From F23-D06 sp947165685 (GTDB taxonomy: Bacteria > Bacteroidota > Bacteroidia > Bacteroidales > WCHB1-69), in NCBI GenBank assembly GCA_947165685.1, contig CAMVBK010000034.1, positions 1 to 34,675 on the forward strand: a stretch of 34,675 bases of DNA. Direction: 5' to 3'. Position 1 is the stretch's first letter. Each line of letters starts with the position of its first letter. The position numbers and the translations under genes are program-made. Positions 7,035 through 15,262 of the stretch are shown here, piece after piece. The notes below the pieces were generated by a model that worked only from the letters and a program-made list of their open reading frames with translations, ran no database searches and was not told the origin of the DNA.

Positions 7035-7400
7035 ATGGAAGAGAATCCGACCATCACGAACGAGCTGCCTGAATCCATCGCGGAACAAGAAAAAATCTGG
7101 TATGGTATTGGCGAGACGGCTGAGGCACTGGGCGTTCCGGCTTCTACCTTGCGTTTTTGGGAAAAGGAGTTCGACATGATCAAGCCGCGCAAGAACGGCA
7201 AAGGCGACCGCTTCTACTCCAAAAACGACATCGCCATCCTGCGCACCATACAGTACCTCACCAAGGTGAAAGGCTACACCCTGCAGGGGGCAAAGTCCGC
7301 CCTCAAAACTAATTTCATACACGAGGCCGAAACCGCCGCCATCGTTGGCACCCTAATGCAAATTAAGGATAAACTACTGGAAATCAAAAAATTATTGTAA
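7035..7400 (+). CDS. MerR-family transcriptional regulator
   Basis: A 121 aa protein with an acidic N-terminal tail and one MerR-type winged helix, roughly residues 22-90: WYGIGETAEALGVPASTLRFWEKEF is the helix-turn-helix, and RFYSKNDIAILRTIQYLTKVKGYTL the wing and following helix. The C-terminus is a short helix (IVGTLMQIKDKLLEIKKLL) for dimerisation, with no ligand-binding domain and no Cys metal site. This type, following smpB by two bases, has no characterised role that I can name. The gap 7401-7478 to the next gene holds only AT-rich sequence. Confidence 0.9.
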   Translation: MEENPTITNELPESIAEQEKIWYGIGETAEALGVPASTLRFWEKEFDMIKPRKNGKGDRFYSKNDIAILRTIQYLTKVKGYTLQGAKSALKTNFIHEAETAAIVGTLMQIKDKLLEIKKLL

Positions 7401-7478
7401 ATTTCAAAGCCTATTTTATAAACGGTGAATCTTTGATATAGAGAAGCAAAAAAAACATTCCGTTTCAGGAATATTGTG

Positions 7479-7486
7479 TACTTTTG
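7479..7486 (+). promoter_or_regulatory. -7 box TACTTTTG for the permease gene
   Basis: TAnnTTTG match followed by GCCGCC, 19 bases before the chosen permease start at 7506; it also argues against the longer frame that would begin at 7476. Confidence 0.6.
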
Positions 7487-7505
7487 CCGCCATCTCCAAA
7501 CTGCT

Positions 7506-8582
7506 ATGCTTCGGTATATCGTTAAAAAAATATTGTATGGCCTGCTGCTGATGCTCGGCGTGACGACATTGGTGTTCTTCCTGTTCACCGTGCTGCCATC
7601 AGACCCTGCGCGGATGATCATGGGACAGCGCAGCGACCTGGAGACCGAAGAGGCCATCCGCAAGGAAATGGGCCTCAACCTGCCCATCGGAGTGCAGTAT
7701 CTCGCCTACCTCAACGATGTGTCACCACTCTCCTGGCACAAAACCGACGACGCCTCATCGTTCTTCTACCTCAACAATGACAACTATCACTATGTCAAGC
7801 TGATTCCGATGAAAAAGTCGGCTATTGTACTGAAAGCGCCGTACTTACGCCGTTCCTACCAAAGCAAGCGTCCTGTGACGGAAATCATCGGCGAGGCGTT
7901 CCCGAAGACGGTGTTGTTGGCTGTCGTCTCCATCGTCTTCGCGCTCATTGTAGGCATCATCATCGGCATTTTCTGCGCCTTGCACAAGGGCACCTGGTTC
8001 GACAAGAGCGCCTTGGTGGTCTCGGTGTTGGGCATGTCGGTGCCCTCGTTCTTTGCGGCAATCTTGTTCGCATGGGTCTTCGCCTTTCTTTTGGCAGACT
8101 ACACCGGGCTTAACATGTTTGGCAGTTTATACACTGTAGATGACTATGGATCAGGTCAATACATCAATCTCAAGAACCTCATCCTGCCTGCATTGACATT
8201 AGGCATCCGTCCCTTGGCGGTGGTGATTGAACTGACGAAGAACTCTCTGTTGGACGTGCTGTCGCAGGATTACATCCGCACAGCGAAGGCCAAGGGGCTG
8301 AATCGCGCTGCCATCATCACCAAACATGCCCTGAAAAACGCACTCAATCCGGTAGTGACAGCTATTTCGGGTTGGCTGGCCGGACTTCTTGCCGGAGCGG
8401 TTTTCGTAGAGTACATATTCGACTGGAAAGGCATGGGCGTGGTCATCCTCAACGGCCTCGACAAATACGACTTCCCCGTAGTGATGGGCTCACTGCTCTA
8501 TGTCTCTATTATCCTGGTAATCATCAACATCATCTGCGACATCATCTATGGCTGGCTCGACCCTCGGGTGAGTTTAAGCTGA
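7506..8582 (+). CDS. ABC transporter permease, DppB/OppB type
   Basis: Inner-membrane permease of the binding-protein-dependent peptide or nickel transporter class. The 358 aa protein starts MLRYIVKKILYGLLLMLGV, the standard N-terminal helix of DppB homologues, then VLPSDPARMIMG and an extracytoplasmic loop of about 90 residues (longer than in E. coli DppB). Several membrane helices follow, with the EAA-type loop DYIRTAKAKGLNRAAIITKHALKNAL that docks the ATPase. The usual partners (second permease, ATPases, binding protein) are not adjacent: upstream is the MerR gene, downstream nrdJ. Substrate cannot be told from sequence. The upstream start at 7476 is rejected because it includes the -7 box. 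Confidence 0.88.
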   Translation: MLRYIVKKILYGLLLMLGVTTLVFFLFTVLPSDPARMIMGQRSDLETEEAIRKEMGLNLPIGVQYLAYLNDVSPLSWHKTDDASSFFYLNNDNYHYVKLIPMKKSAIVLKAPYLRRSYQSKRPVTEIIGEAFPKTVLLAVVSIVFALIVGIIIGIFCALHKGTWFDKSALVVSVLGMSVPSFFAAILFAWVFAFLLADYTGLNMFGSLYTVDDYGSGQYINLKNLILPALTLGIRPLAVVIELTKNSLLDVLSQDYIRTAKAKGLNRAAIITKHALKNALNPVVTAISGWLAGLLAGAVFVEYIFDWKGMGVVILNGLDKYDFPVVMGSLLYVSIILVIINIICDIIYGWLDPRVSLS

Positions 8583-8873
8583 GTATTTTTCACCGCTCAA
8601 TTCTTTTTTTAAAATAAGTCGCTAATAATCAATCACAAAAAAATATTAACGGCTTTTTGTTAATAATTATCGTAACCTAAAATGGATAAAATCCAATACA
8701 ATTGTCTATTTTAGCAACCTCAAAATATACGTTCTTGATGTTTTATAATACACTGATTATTAGTAACATGAGAAAATTTCGTTAGATGTGTGGGTGCAAG
8801 AGTCCGGGTATTTTGAGGGAAAGTCAAGAAAATAAGCGGAAACGAGAAAACCAAACCTAAACCGTCATAAATT
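8583..8873 (+). other. AT-rich 291-base gap / possible long nrdJ leader
   Basis: No gene found. At 8644-8665 there is a perfect inverted repeat TATTAAC - 8 bases - GTTAATA, a candidate operator or hairpin. A TATAAT word lies at 8744-8749. The stretch 8790-8870 is less AT-rich and purine-rich on the plus strand, as a transcribed leader might be. I saw no B12-box or other recognisable riboswitch core and no clear TAnnTTTG promoter for nrdJ. Confidence 0.5.
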
Positions 8874-11591
8874 ATGAATGAAAATTTATCCCTTTTCGGT
8901 GCGACGAATGAAGAAGAAGTTGACCAGGCGATGAACAAACAGCTCCAAAGCTCGATGAGCGAGCTTATGGCCAACCGCAATTCAGCCATGCAGAAATATG
9001 CCCAAGAGGCCGGAGCAGTGGAGAAGCTGGAGGCAGTGGAAGAGCCTAAGGAGGCTGCCACCACCTACAAGAAAGAGGATATATTCCCCGATGTGGCCCG
9101 CTATTTCGGGGGCGACGAACTGGCGGCTGGGGTTTGGATTGACAAATACGCGCTGAAGAACGCCGACGGCGAATTGGTGGAACGCACCCCGGAAGACATG
9201 CACCGCCGCATGGCCCGCGAATTCGCCCGCATCGAGCGACGCTATGCCAACCCGATGAGCGAGGAACTGATTTTCAACCTTTTCGACCACTTCAAATATG
9301 TGATCCCACAAGGCAGTCCCATGGCCGGCATCGGCAACAAATACCAAGTGGTCTCCCTGTCGAACTGCTTCGTGATCGGCAATAGCGGCAACGCCGACTC
9401 CTACGGCGGCATCATGAAGATGGACGAAGAACAGGTGCAGCTGATGAAACGCCGCGGCGGCGTGGGGCACGACATGTCCGACATCCGGCCCGCAGGCAGC
9501 CACGTGCAAAACTGCGCCCAAACCTCCACTGGCATCGTCCCCTTCATGGAACGCTTCTCCAACTCCACCCGCGAAGTGGCACAGGATGGACGGCGCGGCG
9601 CCTTAATGCTCTCCATTTCTATCAAACATCCTGATGCAGAGCAATTTATAGATGCAAAAATGACGCAAGGAAAAGTCACCGGAGCCAATGTCTCCGTCAG
9701 AGTGGATGACGAATTCATGCAAAGCGTCCAAAACCATACCTCCTATACCCAACAGTATCCCATTAGCGGCGACAACCCGAAAGTGAAACAGGAAATCGAT
9801 GCCAAGAAACTGTGGGACAAGATCATCCACAACGCGTGGAAATCCGCCGAACCCGGCGTCCTCTTCTGGGACAACATCCTGCGGGAATCCATCCCCGACT
9901 GCTACAAGGACGAAGGCTTCGAGACGATTTCCACCAACCCTTGCGGCGAAATCCCGCTCTGCCCCTACGACAGCTGCCGCCTGATCTCCATGAACCTTTA
10001 CAGCTACGTCGATGAACCGTTCACCGACCACGCCACCTTCAACATGCCGCGCTTCCGCCAGCATGTGCAGTACGCGCAACGCCTGATGGACGACATCATC
10101 GACCTCGAATTGGAGAAAATCGACGCCATCCTCGCCAAAATCGAAAGCGACCCCGAAAGCGACTCGGTGAAGCGTGTGGAGAAAGAACTCTGGCTCAAGA
10201 TCCGCAAACAATCGCTCAAAGGCCGCCGCACCGGGCTGGGCATCACCGCCGAAGGCGACATGCTCGCCGCCCTCGGACTGACCTACGGCACCGACGAGGC
10301 CAACGCCTTCTCCACCGAAGTGCACAAGCAACTCGCCCTCGCCGCCTACCGCTCCTCCGTCACCATGGCCAAGGAACGCGGTGCCTTCCCCATCTACAGC
10401 TGCATCAAGGAAGGGCACAACCCCTTCATCCAACGCCTCCGCGACGCCGACCCCAAACTCTACGACGACATGATCCGCTACGGCCGCCGCAACATCGCCC
10501 TGCTCACCATCGCACCCACCGGCAGCGTGAGCATCTGCACCCAGACCACCTCCGGCATCGAACCCGCCTTCAACGTGGTCTATAAACGCCGCCGCAAAAT
10601 CAACCCCAACGACATGGCCGCCAAAAAGACCGTAGTCAAAGACGCTGTCGGCGACATGTTCGAGGAATATATGGTGTTCCACCACAAATTCGTGGTCTGG
10701 GCCGAAACAAAAGGCTACACCCTCGAACAAATGAAAAACATGAGCGAGAAGGAAATCAACGACCTCGTCGCCCAATCGCCCTACTACAAAGCCACTGCCG
10801 CCGACACCGACTACATCAAGAAAGTGGAACTGCAGGGATCCGTGCAGAAATGGGTTGACCACTCCATCTCCGTCACTGTGAACCTCCCCGCCACCATCAC
10901 CGAAGAGGTGGTCGGCGACCTCTACATGAAAGCCTGGGAAGTGGGCTGCAAAGGCCTTACCGTCTATCGTGAAGGCTCCCGCGACGGCGTGCTCAACTCC
11001 ATCGACCAGTCAAAGAAAGAGGAATCGAAAGAGAAGCCCAAGAATTTCAAGCGCCCGCGCGAACTGCGCGCCGACGTCATCCATTTCAAAAACAACAACG
11101 AAGACTGGGTGGCCTACATCGGCCTTTACGACGGCAAACCCTACGAAATCTTCACCGGCAAGACCGGCGACGAAAGCTTCCTGCTGCCCAAGTGGGTCGA
11201 TCACGGCATCATCGTGAAAAACCGCCACGATGATGGCACCAAATCCTACGACTTCGTCTATAACGACAAGGCCGGATACGAGGTGATTCTGCGCGGCCTT
11301 GACCGCTGTTTCGACCAGGAATTCTGGAACTACGCTAAGATGACCTCCGCGCTGCTGCGTAACGGCATCCCCGTGAACCACATCGTGAACATCATCTCCG
11401 GCCTCAACTTCCGTCAGGAAAGCATCAACTCGTGGCGCAATGGCGTCTGCCGCGCCCTCAAGAAATTCATCCAAGACGGCACCAAACAAAAAGGCGTGGA
11501 ATGCCCCAGCTGCCACCAGAAAGACACCATGGAGTTCAAGGAAGGCTGCCTCACCTGCTCCAACTGCGGCTACGCAAAATGCGGAAATTAA
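8874..11591 (+). CDS. nrdJ: Class II (adenosylcobalamin-dependent) ribonucleotide reductase
   Basis: Makes deoxyribonucleotides from ribonucleotides using an adenosylcobalamin radical, independently of oxygen. The 905 aa protein has the class II barrel: VSLSNCFVIG (active-site Cys165), STNPCGEIPLC (Cys357, NPCGE loop), and TIAPTGSVSICTQTTSGIEPAF. After about residue 730 comes a TSCPD-type domain (LRADVIHFKNNNEDWVAYIG), and the last 30 residues form a zinc-ribbon-like CPSC...CxxCxxCGYAKC tail probably used in re-reduction. No ATP-cone is evident at the N-terminus and no nrdB is nearby, both as expected for class II. A LutA-like gene begins 41 bases downstream. Confidence 0.95.
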   Translation: MNENLSLFGATNEEEVDQAMNKQLQSSMSELMANRNSAMQKYAQEAGAVEKLEAVEEPKEAATTYKKEDIFPDVARYFGGDELAAGVWIDKYALKNADGELVERTPEDMHRRMAREFARIERRYANPMSEELIFNLFDHFKYVIPQGSPMAGIGNKYQVVSLSNCFVIGNSGNADSYGGIMKMDEEQVQLMKRRGGVGHDMSDIRPAGSHVQNCAQTSTGIVPFMERFSNSTREVAQDGRRGALMLSISIKHPDAEQFIDAKMTQGKVTGANVSVRVDDEFMQSVQNHTSYTQQYPISGDNPKVKQEIDAKKLWDKIIHNAWKSAEPGVLFWDNILRESIPDCYKDEGFETISTNPCGEIPLCPYDSCRLISMNLYSYVDEPFTDHATFNMPRFRQHVQYAQRLMDDIIDLELEKIDAILAKIESDPESDSVKRVEKELWLKIRKQSLKGRRTGLGITAEGDMLAALGLTYGTDEANAFSTEVHKQLALAAYRSSVTMAKERGAFPIYSCIKEGHNPFIQRLRDADPKLYDDMIRYGRRNIALLTIAPTGSVSICTQTTSGIEPAFNVVYKRRRKINPNDMAAKKTVVKDAVGDMFEEYMVFHHKFVVWAETKGYTLEQMKNMSEKEINDLVAQSPYYKATAADTDYIKKVELQGSVQKWVDHSISVTVNLPATITEEVVGDLYMKAWEVGCKGLTVYREGSRDGVLNSIDQSKKEESKEKPKNFKRPRELRADVIHFKNNNEDWVAYIGLYDGKPYEIFTGKTGDESFLLPKWVDHGIIVKNRHDDGTKSYDFVYNDKAGYEVILRGLDRCFDQEFWNYAKMTSALLRNGIPVNHIVNIISGLNFRQESINSWRNGVCRALKKFIQDGTKQKGVECPSCHQKDTMEFKEGCLTCSNCGYAKCGN

Positions 11592-11601
11592 TAATAGCGT
11601 C

Positions 11602-11633
11602 CCCACTAACCCATTAACCCACTAACCCATTTA
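11602..11633. repeat. 16-base direct repeat immediately before a start codon
   Basis: CCCACTAACCCATTAA (11602-11617) is repeated at 11618-11633 with one mismatch. The last base of the second copy is the A of the ATG of the LutA-like gene, so the ribosome-binding region is made entirely of repeat. Confidence 0.9.
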
Positions 11634-12391
11634 TGAGCGATTCGCAACAAACGGTATTCCTGTATGTTCCGTGCCAAATGGATCTTTTCCAGGCCGAAAC
11701 GGTGACGAGTGCCATCACCGTGCTGAACCGGCTGGGTCAGTTTTGCCATTACGACATGGAAAGCACCTGCTGCGGTCGCCGCTTTTTCATGGAAGGCGAA
11801 ATGCAATACGCTAAAGAATTGGGTTACAAGGTTATCCAATCCTATAACAAATACTGCGAATTACACAAGACGCGCTTCCCCGTGGTGGTGCCCGATACCG
11901 CCTGTGCCGGCTTCATGCGCCAGCATTTTGACCTGCTGCTGAAAAATGCTACCGTGCCCAACGAGCTCAACACTTTCGTGAACAACACCCATGAGCTCTG
12001 CGAATATATTGTCAATATACTGAAGATCAGTAATTTAAATAATATTTTCCGCCATCGTGTCTTCTATTTCAAATCATGTTCGGCCAAACACCTCTACCCC
12101 AGTAACAATGCTCCGGAAACCCTGCTCCGCAACACACAAGGATTAGATCTGATTGAAGACACGGAAGAGAAAAATTGCTGCTGCGGCGCCAACGGCCGCT
12201 TTCCCATGCTGAACCCAGAGGTCGCTGAAAAAATGACAGGGGCGATTGTCGTGCGCGCCTACGAACAAGGCGCCGAATTCATCACCTCCACCGACATCCA
12301 CTGCCTGCAACTCATGGATGCCTACAAACAACAGCATGGCGTAGATATTGGCATTATCCACATCGCAGATATCCTTCGCGGTGAAGAATAA
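11633..12391 (+). CDS. LutA/YkgE-like cysteine-rich (CCG-domain) oxidoreductase subunit
   Basis: A 252 aa protein with two cysteine-rich CCG domains, as in LutA of the LutABC lactate oxidase, GlpC and heterodisulfide reductase B. Motif one: VPCQMD (Cys14) with STCCGRRFF (Cys46-Cys47); an extra Cys91 sits in PDTACAGFM. Motif two: FKSCSAKH (Cys149) with NCCCGANGRFP (Cys182-184). Such domains bind Fe-S clusters and pass electrons to or from a quinone or flavin partner. LutB and LutC partners are absent; neighbours are nrdJ (41 bases upstream, likely co-transcribed) and ackA. Lactate oxidation is one possibility but is not shown by the context. Confidence 0.82.
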   Translation: MSDSQQTVFLYVPCQMDLFQAETVTSAITVLNRLGQFCHYDMESTCCGRRFFMEGEMQYAKELGYKVIQSYNKYCELHKTRFPVVVPDTACAGFMRQHFDLLLKNATVPNELNTFVNNTHELCEYIVNILKISNLNNIFRHRVFYFKSCSAKHLYPSNNAPETLLRNTQGLDLIEDTEEKNCCCGANGRFPMLNPEVAEKMTGAIVVRAYEQGAEFITSTDIHCLQLMDAYKQQHGVDIGIIHIADILRGEE

Positions 12392-12447
12392 TCCGTCTGT
12401 TGAAAATCCATTACCACTTTTTTCTAAAACAATTCTTTATTTCTATC

Positions 12448-12475
12448 CAAAGATACTGAAAAAAATGTATCTTTG
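12448..12475. promoter_or_regulatory. Palindromic pair of outward-facing -7 boxes upstream of ackA
   Basis: CAAAGATAC (12448-12456) and GTATCTTTG (12467-12475) form a perfect nine-base inverted repeat with a ten-base A-rich spacer. The right arm contains the plus-strand -7 box TATCTTTG (12468-12475) for ackA, 51 bases before its ATG. The left arm is an equally good minus-strand -7 box (12455-12448) pointing back into the LutA-like gene, where no minus-strand gene exists. Confidence 0.7.
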
Positions 12476-12526
12476 CCCTGCGTTAATGCGTAGATTTTAT
12501 AAAATAGTTTCATTAAATAATTGAAT

Positions 12527-13723
12527 ATGAAGATATTAGTACTTAACTGCGGAAGTTCTTCCATCAAATACCAACTGTTGGAGATGGAACCGCAACCTGA
12601 ACTTTTGGCCAAAGGACTGGTCGAGCGTGTCGGATTGGAAATGGGCGAATTCACCCACAAGCCGGTCGGCAAGGACAAATGCTACATTCAAACCCCCATC
12701 CCCACCCACGAAGAGGGCATTAAGCTGGTCTTGAACATGTTGACAGATCCCGTGCACGGTGTCATCAAGTCGTTGGACGAAATCGGCGCAGTGGGTCACC
12801 GCGTGGCACACGGCGGCGAATACTTCAAGAAAAGCTGCGTCATCGGCGACAAGGAGCGCGAGGAGATTGCAAAACTCTGCGCCTTGGCTCCCCTGCACAA
12901 CCCCGCCAGCCTTACCGGCATCGACGCAATGAAGAAACTGCTGCCCAACGTAAAGCATGTCGGCGTATTCGACACCTCCTTCCACCAAACCATGCCTTCC
13001 GAGGCTTTCCTGTATGCCCTTCCGTACGAATATTATTCGGAGAAAAAAATCCGTCGCTACGGTTTCCACGGCACCAGCCACAAATACGTGGGCCCAAAAG
13101 CGGCAGAACTGGCCGGAATTCCGTATGAGAATGCCAAAATCGTGAGCTGCCACCTCGGCAACGGCGCCTCCATCTGTGCCATCAAGAACGGCAAATCCAT
13201 CGACACCTCCATGGGCTTCACCCCGGTGGAAGGACTCGTCATGGGTACCCGCGTGGGCGACATTGATGCCGGCGCACTGCTCTACATCATGGATATGGAA
13301 AACCTCAACACCAAGGAGATGAACACCCTTATCAACAAGAAGAGCGGACTGTTGGGCATCTCCGGTAAGAGTGTCGATATGCGTGACATCCGCGCGGGCC
13401 GCGATGCCGGTGACGAACGCAGCACCAACGCCTTCAACATGTTCGCCTACCGCGTGAAAAAATATATCGGTGCGTATGCCGCAGCTATGGGCGGCGTAGA
13501 TGTTATCCTCTTCACCGGCGGCATCGGCGAGAACGCCTGGTTCCAACGCGAAAAAATCTGTGAAGACCTGGATTGGCTCGGTGCTAAACTCGATCCCGAA
13601 GCCAACCAGAAATACTGCGGCGAAGACGGCATCATCTCCACCCCCGACTCCACCACAAAACTGGTTGTCGTGACCACCAACGAAGAATTGGTGATTGCTA
13701 CCGATACCTACAATTTATTGTAA
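12527..13723 (+). CDS. ackA: Acetate kinase
   Basis: Interconverts acetyl phosphate plus ADP with acetate plus ATP, the substrate-level phosphorylation step of acetate fermentation. From ATG 12527 the protein is 398 aa, full family length. Motifs: MKILVLNCGSSSIKYQL (phosphate-binding strand), GHRVAHGGEYF, VFDTSFHQTMP, YGFHGTSHKYV, SCHLGNGAS, DTSMGFTPVEGLVMGTRVGDID, and ILFTGGIGENAW. A TTG two codons upstream also keeps the frame open but the ATG fits the conserved start. The usual partner pta is not adjacent. The transcript ends at the strong hairpin 13741-13780. Confidence 0.97.
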   Translation: MKILVLNCGSSSIKYQLLEMEPQPELLAKGLVERVGLEMGEFTHKPVGKDKCYIQTPIPTHEEGIKLVLNMLTDPVHGVIKSLDEIGAVGHRVAHGGEYFKKSCVIGDKEREEIAKLCALAPLHNPASLTGIDAMKKLLPNVKHVGVFDTSFHQTMPSEAFLYALPYEYYSEKKIRRYGFHGTSHKYVGPKAAELAGIPYENAKIVSCHLGNGASICAIKNGKSIDTSMGFTPVEGLVMGTRVGDIDAGALLYIMDMENLNTKEMNTLINKKSGLLGISGKSVDMRDIRAGRDAGDERSTNAFNMFAYRVKKYIGAYAAAMGGVDVILFTGGIGENAWFQREKICEDLDWLGAKLDPEANQKYCGEDGIISTPDSTTKLVVVTTNEELVIATDTYNLL

Positions 13724-13740
13724 TATAGAGATTTATCATT

Positions 13741-13780
13741 AAAAAAGCGGGCGATTCCATGGGGAGTCGCCCGCTTTTTT
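13741..13780. terminator. Strong bidirectional intrinsic terminator
   Basis: AAAAAAGCGGGCGA (13741-13754) pairs perfectly with TCGCCCGCTTTTTT (13767-13780); the inner TTCC/GGAG extends the stem to about 18 pairs around an ATGG loop. With A and T tracts at both ends it can stop ackA transcripts on the plus strand and those of the convergent thioredoxin-hydrolase gene on the minus strand. Confidence 0.95.
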
Positions 13781-13798
13781 GATATATGTCCACACATA

Positions 13799-15118
13799 CT
13801 ACCGCAAAACCTTCCTCAAATAGTCAGCAGTGATTTCCACCGGCCGAACGATACAGTTGGTGAAGTTATGGTCGTAGTACTCCAACTCATAGTATTCGCT
13901 GCCTTCCCATAACTGGTGGAACCGTTCGCCACAGGTGAAAGGCACAAGGCGGTCGCCATTGCCATGAATGATGCAGGCGTTGCCGTGGTAATGGGCTGCA
14001 GTTTCGAAAATGGGCAAACGTAGGGCGGTTTTCAAATAGCGTCCGCCGAGAGCGATGCCGTTGTTGATCACCAAGCTGTCAGGCGGGTCAAGCGGGTTGA
14101 ACTCAAAGCCGAAAAGATTGCCTCGGGCCACATCGTCGCGCACTGAAGAGGCCGGGGCCAACAGCACCACAGCCTTGATCTCTTCTTCGCCGTGGCTGCC
14201 TGCGACCATGGCAGCCACCACCGCACCCTGCGAATGCCCCACCAGGGCGATGTCATCCACAAACCGCAGGTCTTGCGCGTATGCCAGTACCTGGTTCAAA
14301 TCCTCAATTTCGTTCGGGATGGTCATCTCGGAAAATTTACCCTCACTTTCGCCGTGCCCGTTGAAGTCGAACGTAAGCGTGGCCATTCCATCGGCCCTTA
14401 ACTGTTCCTGAATCAACCATATCAACGGAAAATTCTGGTTCGCATTGAGGCCATGACAGAGGATTGCAAGGTCGCAATGTTCGCCCGGCTTCAATTCCGG
14501 CGTGAACAGTCGAGCCGTCAGTTTTCCCTTGCTGCCGTCAATAGTGAACGTCTGTTGACTGCCGGCATACTCTGTCTCTGGCCACTCCTTGACAAACAAT
14601 TCGTACAATTTTGCCTCAATCTTATACGACAACACTGTACTCACCAGCACTTTGCCATCCGGTCCGATAAGATAAATCGACGGAATCCAGCGAATACCGT
14701 AGGCTTTGGCCACGTCCGACTGGTTCATCCGTTTCAGCTCACTCACCTGCGTATAGGGGACACCGGACTTGGCGATATAGTCCGTCCATTTCTCCTTGTC
14801 GGTGTCGAAAGAGACACCGATGAACTCCACGCCATCTTTGTGGAATTTGTTGTAGAAACGGATGATCTCGGGAAGATCTTTGCGGCAATCGGGGCACCAA
14901 GAAGCCCAAAAATCGATAACCACATATTTTCCCTTGGCAAACTCGCTGAATTTCACTGTTTTGCCATCAGGTGTCGGCAATTGAAAATCCGGTGCAGGCA
15001 TGCCCGGCTTGAGTAGTTCCTGCGCATAGGTCTCGTCAAAATCCAGCACCACTTGCGCGTTCACACCTGCAAACGTGAAAGCCAAAAGCAATACCCACAA
15101 TAGTTGTATTTTTCTCAT
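13799..15118 (-). CDS. Secreted fusion: TlpA/ResA-like thioredoxin domain + alpha/beta-hydrolase
   Basis: A 439 aa two-domain protein. Residues 1-22 are a signal peptide (LLWVLLLAFTFAGVNAQ). Residues ~36-180 form a TlpA/AhpC-type thioredoxin fold: PGMPAPDFQLPTPDG, active site WASWCPDC (Cys75, Cys78), and the cis-Pro loop RWIPSIYL (Pro146). Residues ~190-439 form an alpha/beta-hydrolase of the S33/cinnamoyl-esterase-like kind: ILCHGLNAN (oxyanion region), DFNGHGESEG, nucleophile GHSQGA (Ser296), Asp389 in GNGDRLVP, His417 in YDHNF. Both active sites look intact. The start at 15118 was chosen for the signal peptide; the frame is open to 15184. Predicted extracytoplasmic. Substrate unknown. Confidence 0.88.
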   Translation of the reverse strand: MRKIQLLWVLLLAFTFAGVNAQVVLDFDETYAQELLKPGMPAPDFQLPTPDGKTVKFSEFAKGKYVVIDFWASWCPDCRKDLPEIIRFYNKFHKDGVEFIGVSFDTDKEKWTDYIAKSGVPYTQVSELKRMNQSDVAKAYGIRWIPSIYLIGPDGKVLVSTVLSYKIEAKLYELFVKEWPETEYAGSQQTFTIDGSKGKLTARLFTPELKPGEHCDLAILCHGLNANQNFPLIWLIQEQLRADGMATLTFDFNGHGESEGKFSEMTIPNEIEDLNQVLAYAQDLRFVDDIALVGHSQGAVVAAMVAGSHGEEEIKAVVLLAPASSVRDDVARGNLFGFEFNPLDPPDSLVINNGIALGGRYLKTALRLPIFETAAHYHGNACIIHGNGDRLVPFTCGERFHQLWEGSEYYELEYYDHNFTNCIVRPVEITADYLRKVLR

Positions 15119-15213
15119 AATATACAGGGTTTTATGTATCCAATCCAAAGTCTTACGCTGTATGTCTAAAATCTTAATTATCAACGAGAAGAGTCATTAA
15201 CAAAATAAAAGAG

Positions 15214-15221
15214 CAAAAGTA
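15214..15221 (-). promoter_or_regulatory. -7 box TACTTTTG for the thioredoxin-hydrolase gene
   Basis: TAnnTTTG match on the minus strand, 95 bases upstream of the chosen start, only 13 bases from the divergent gpsA -7 box. Confidence 0.5.
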
Positions 15222-15234
15222 AGAAAAAATAGTG

Positions 15235-15242
15235 TATCTTTG
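15235..15242 (+). promoter_or_regulatory. -7 box TATCTTTG for gpsA
   Basis: Perfect favoured -7 sequence 20 bases before the gpsA start; shares its upstream region with the minus-strand box at 15214-15221. Confidence 0.7.
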
Positions 15243-15262
15243 CACGCTTAAAAAGTGTTAAA

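Noticed and set aside
8744..8749. Sigma70-like -10 (TATAAT) for nrdJ
   Set aside because: The hexamer is expected by chance in such AT-rich sequence, and the Bacteroidota sigma factor prefers TAnnTTTG.
8583..8873. Cobalamin riboswitch before nrdJ
   Set aside because: Looked for because NrdJ uses adenosylcobalamin, but no B12-box-like core or matching helices were recognised.
9603..10862. Long 419-codon minus-strand open frame
   Set aside because: It is antisense to the GC-rich nrdJ gene and is a codon-bias shadow rich in Gly, Val, Asp and Ala without recognisable motifs.
12536..13546. 336-codon minus-strand open frame
   Set aside because: Antisense shadow of ackA, whose plus-strand reading is unambiguous.
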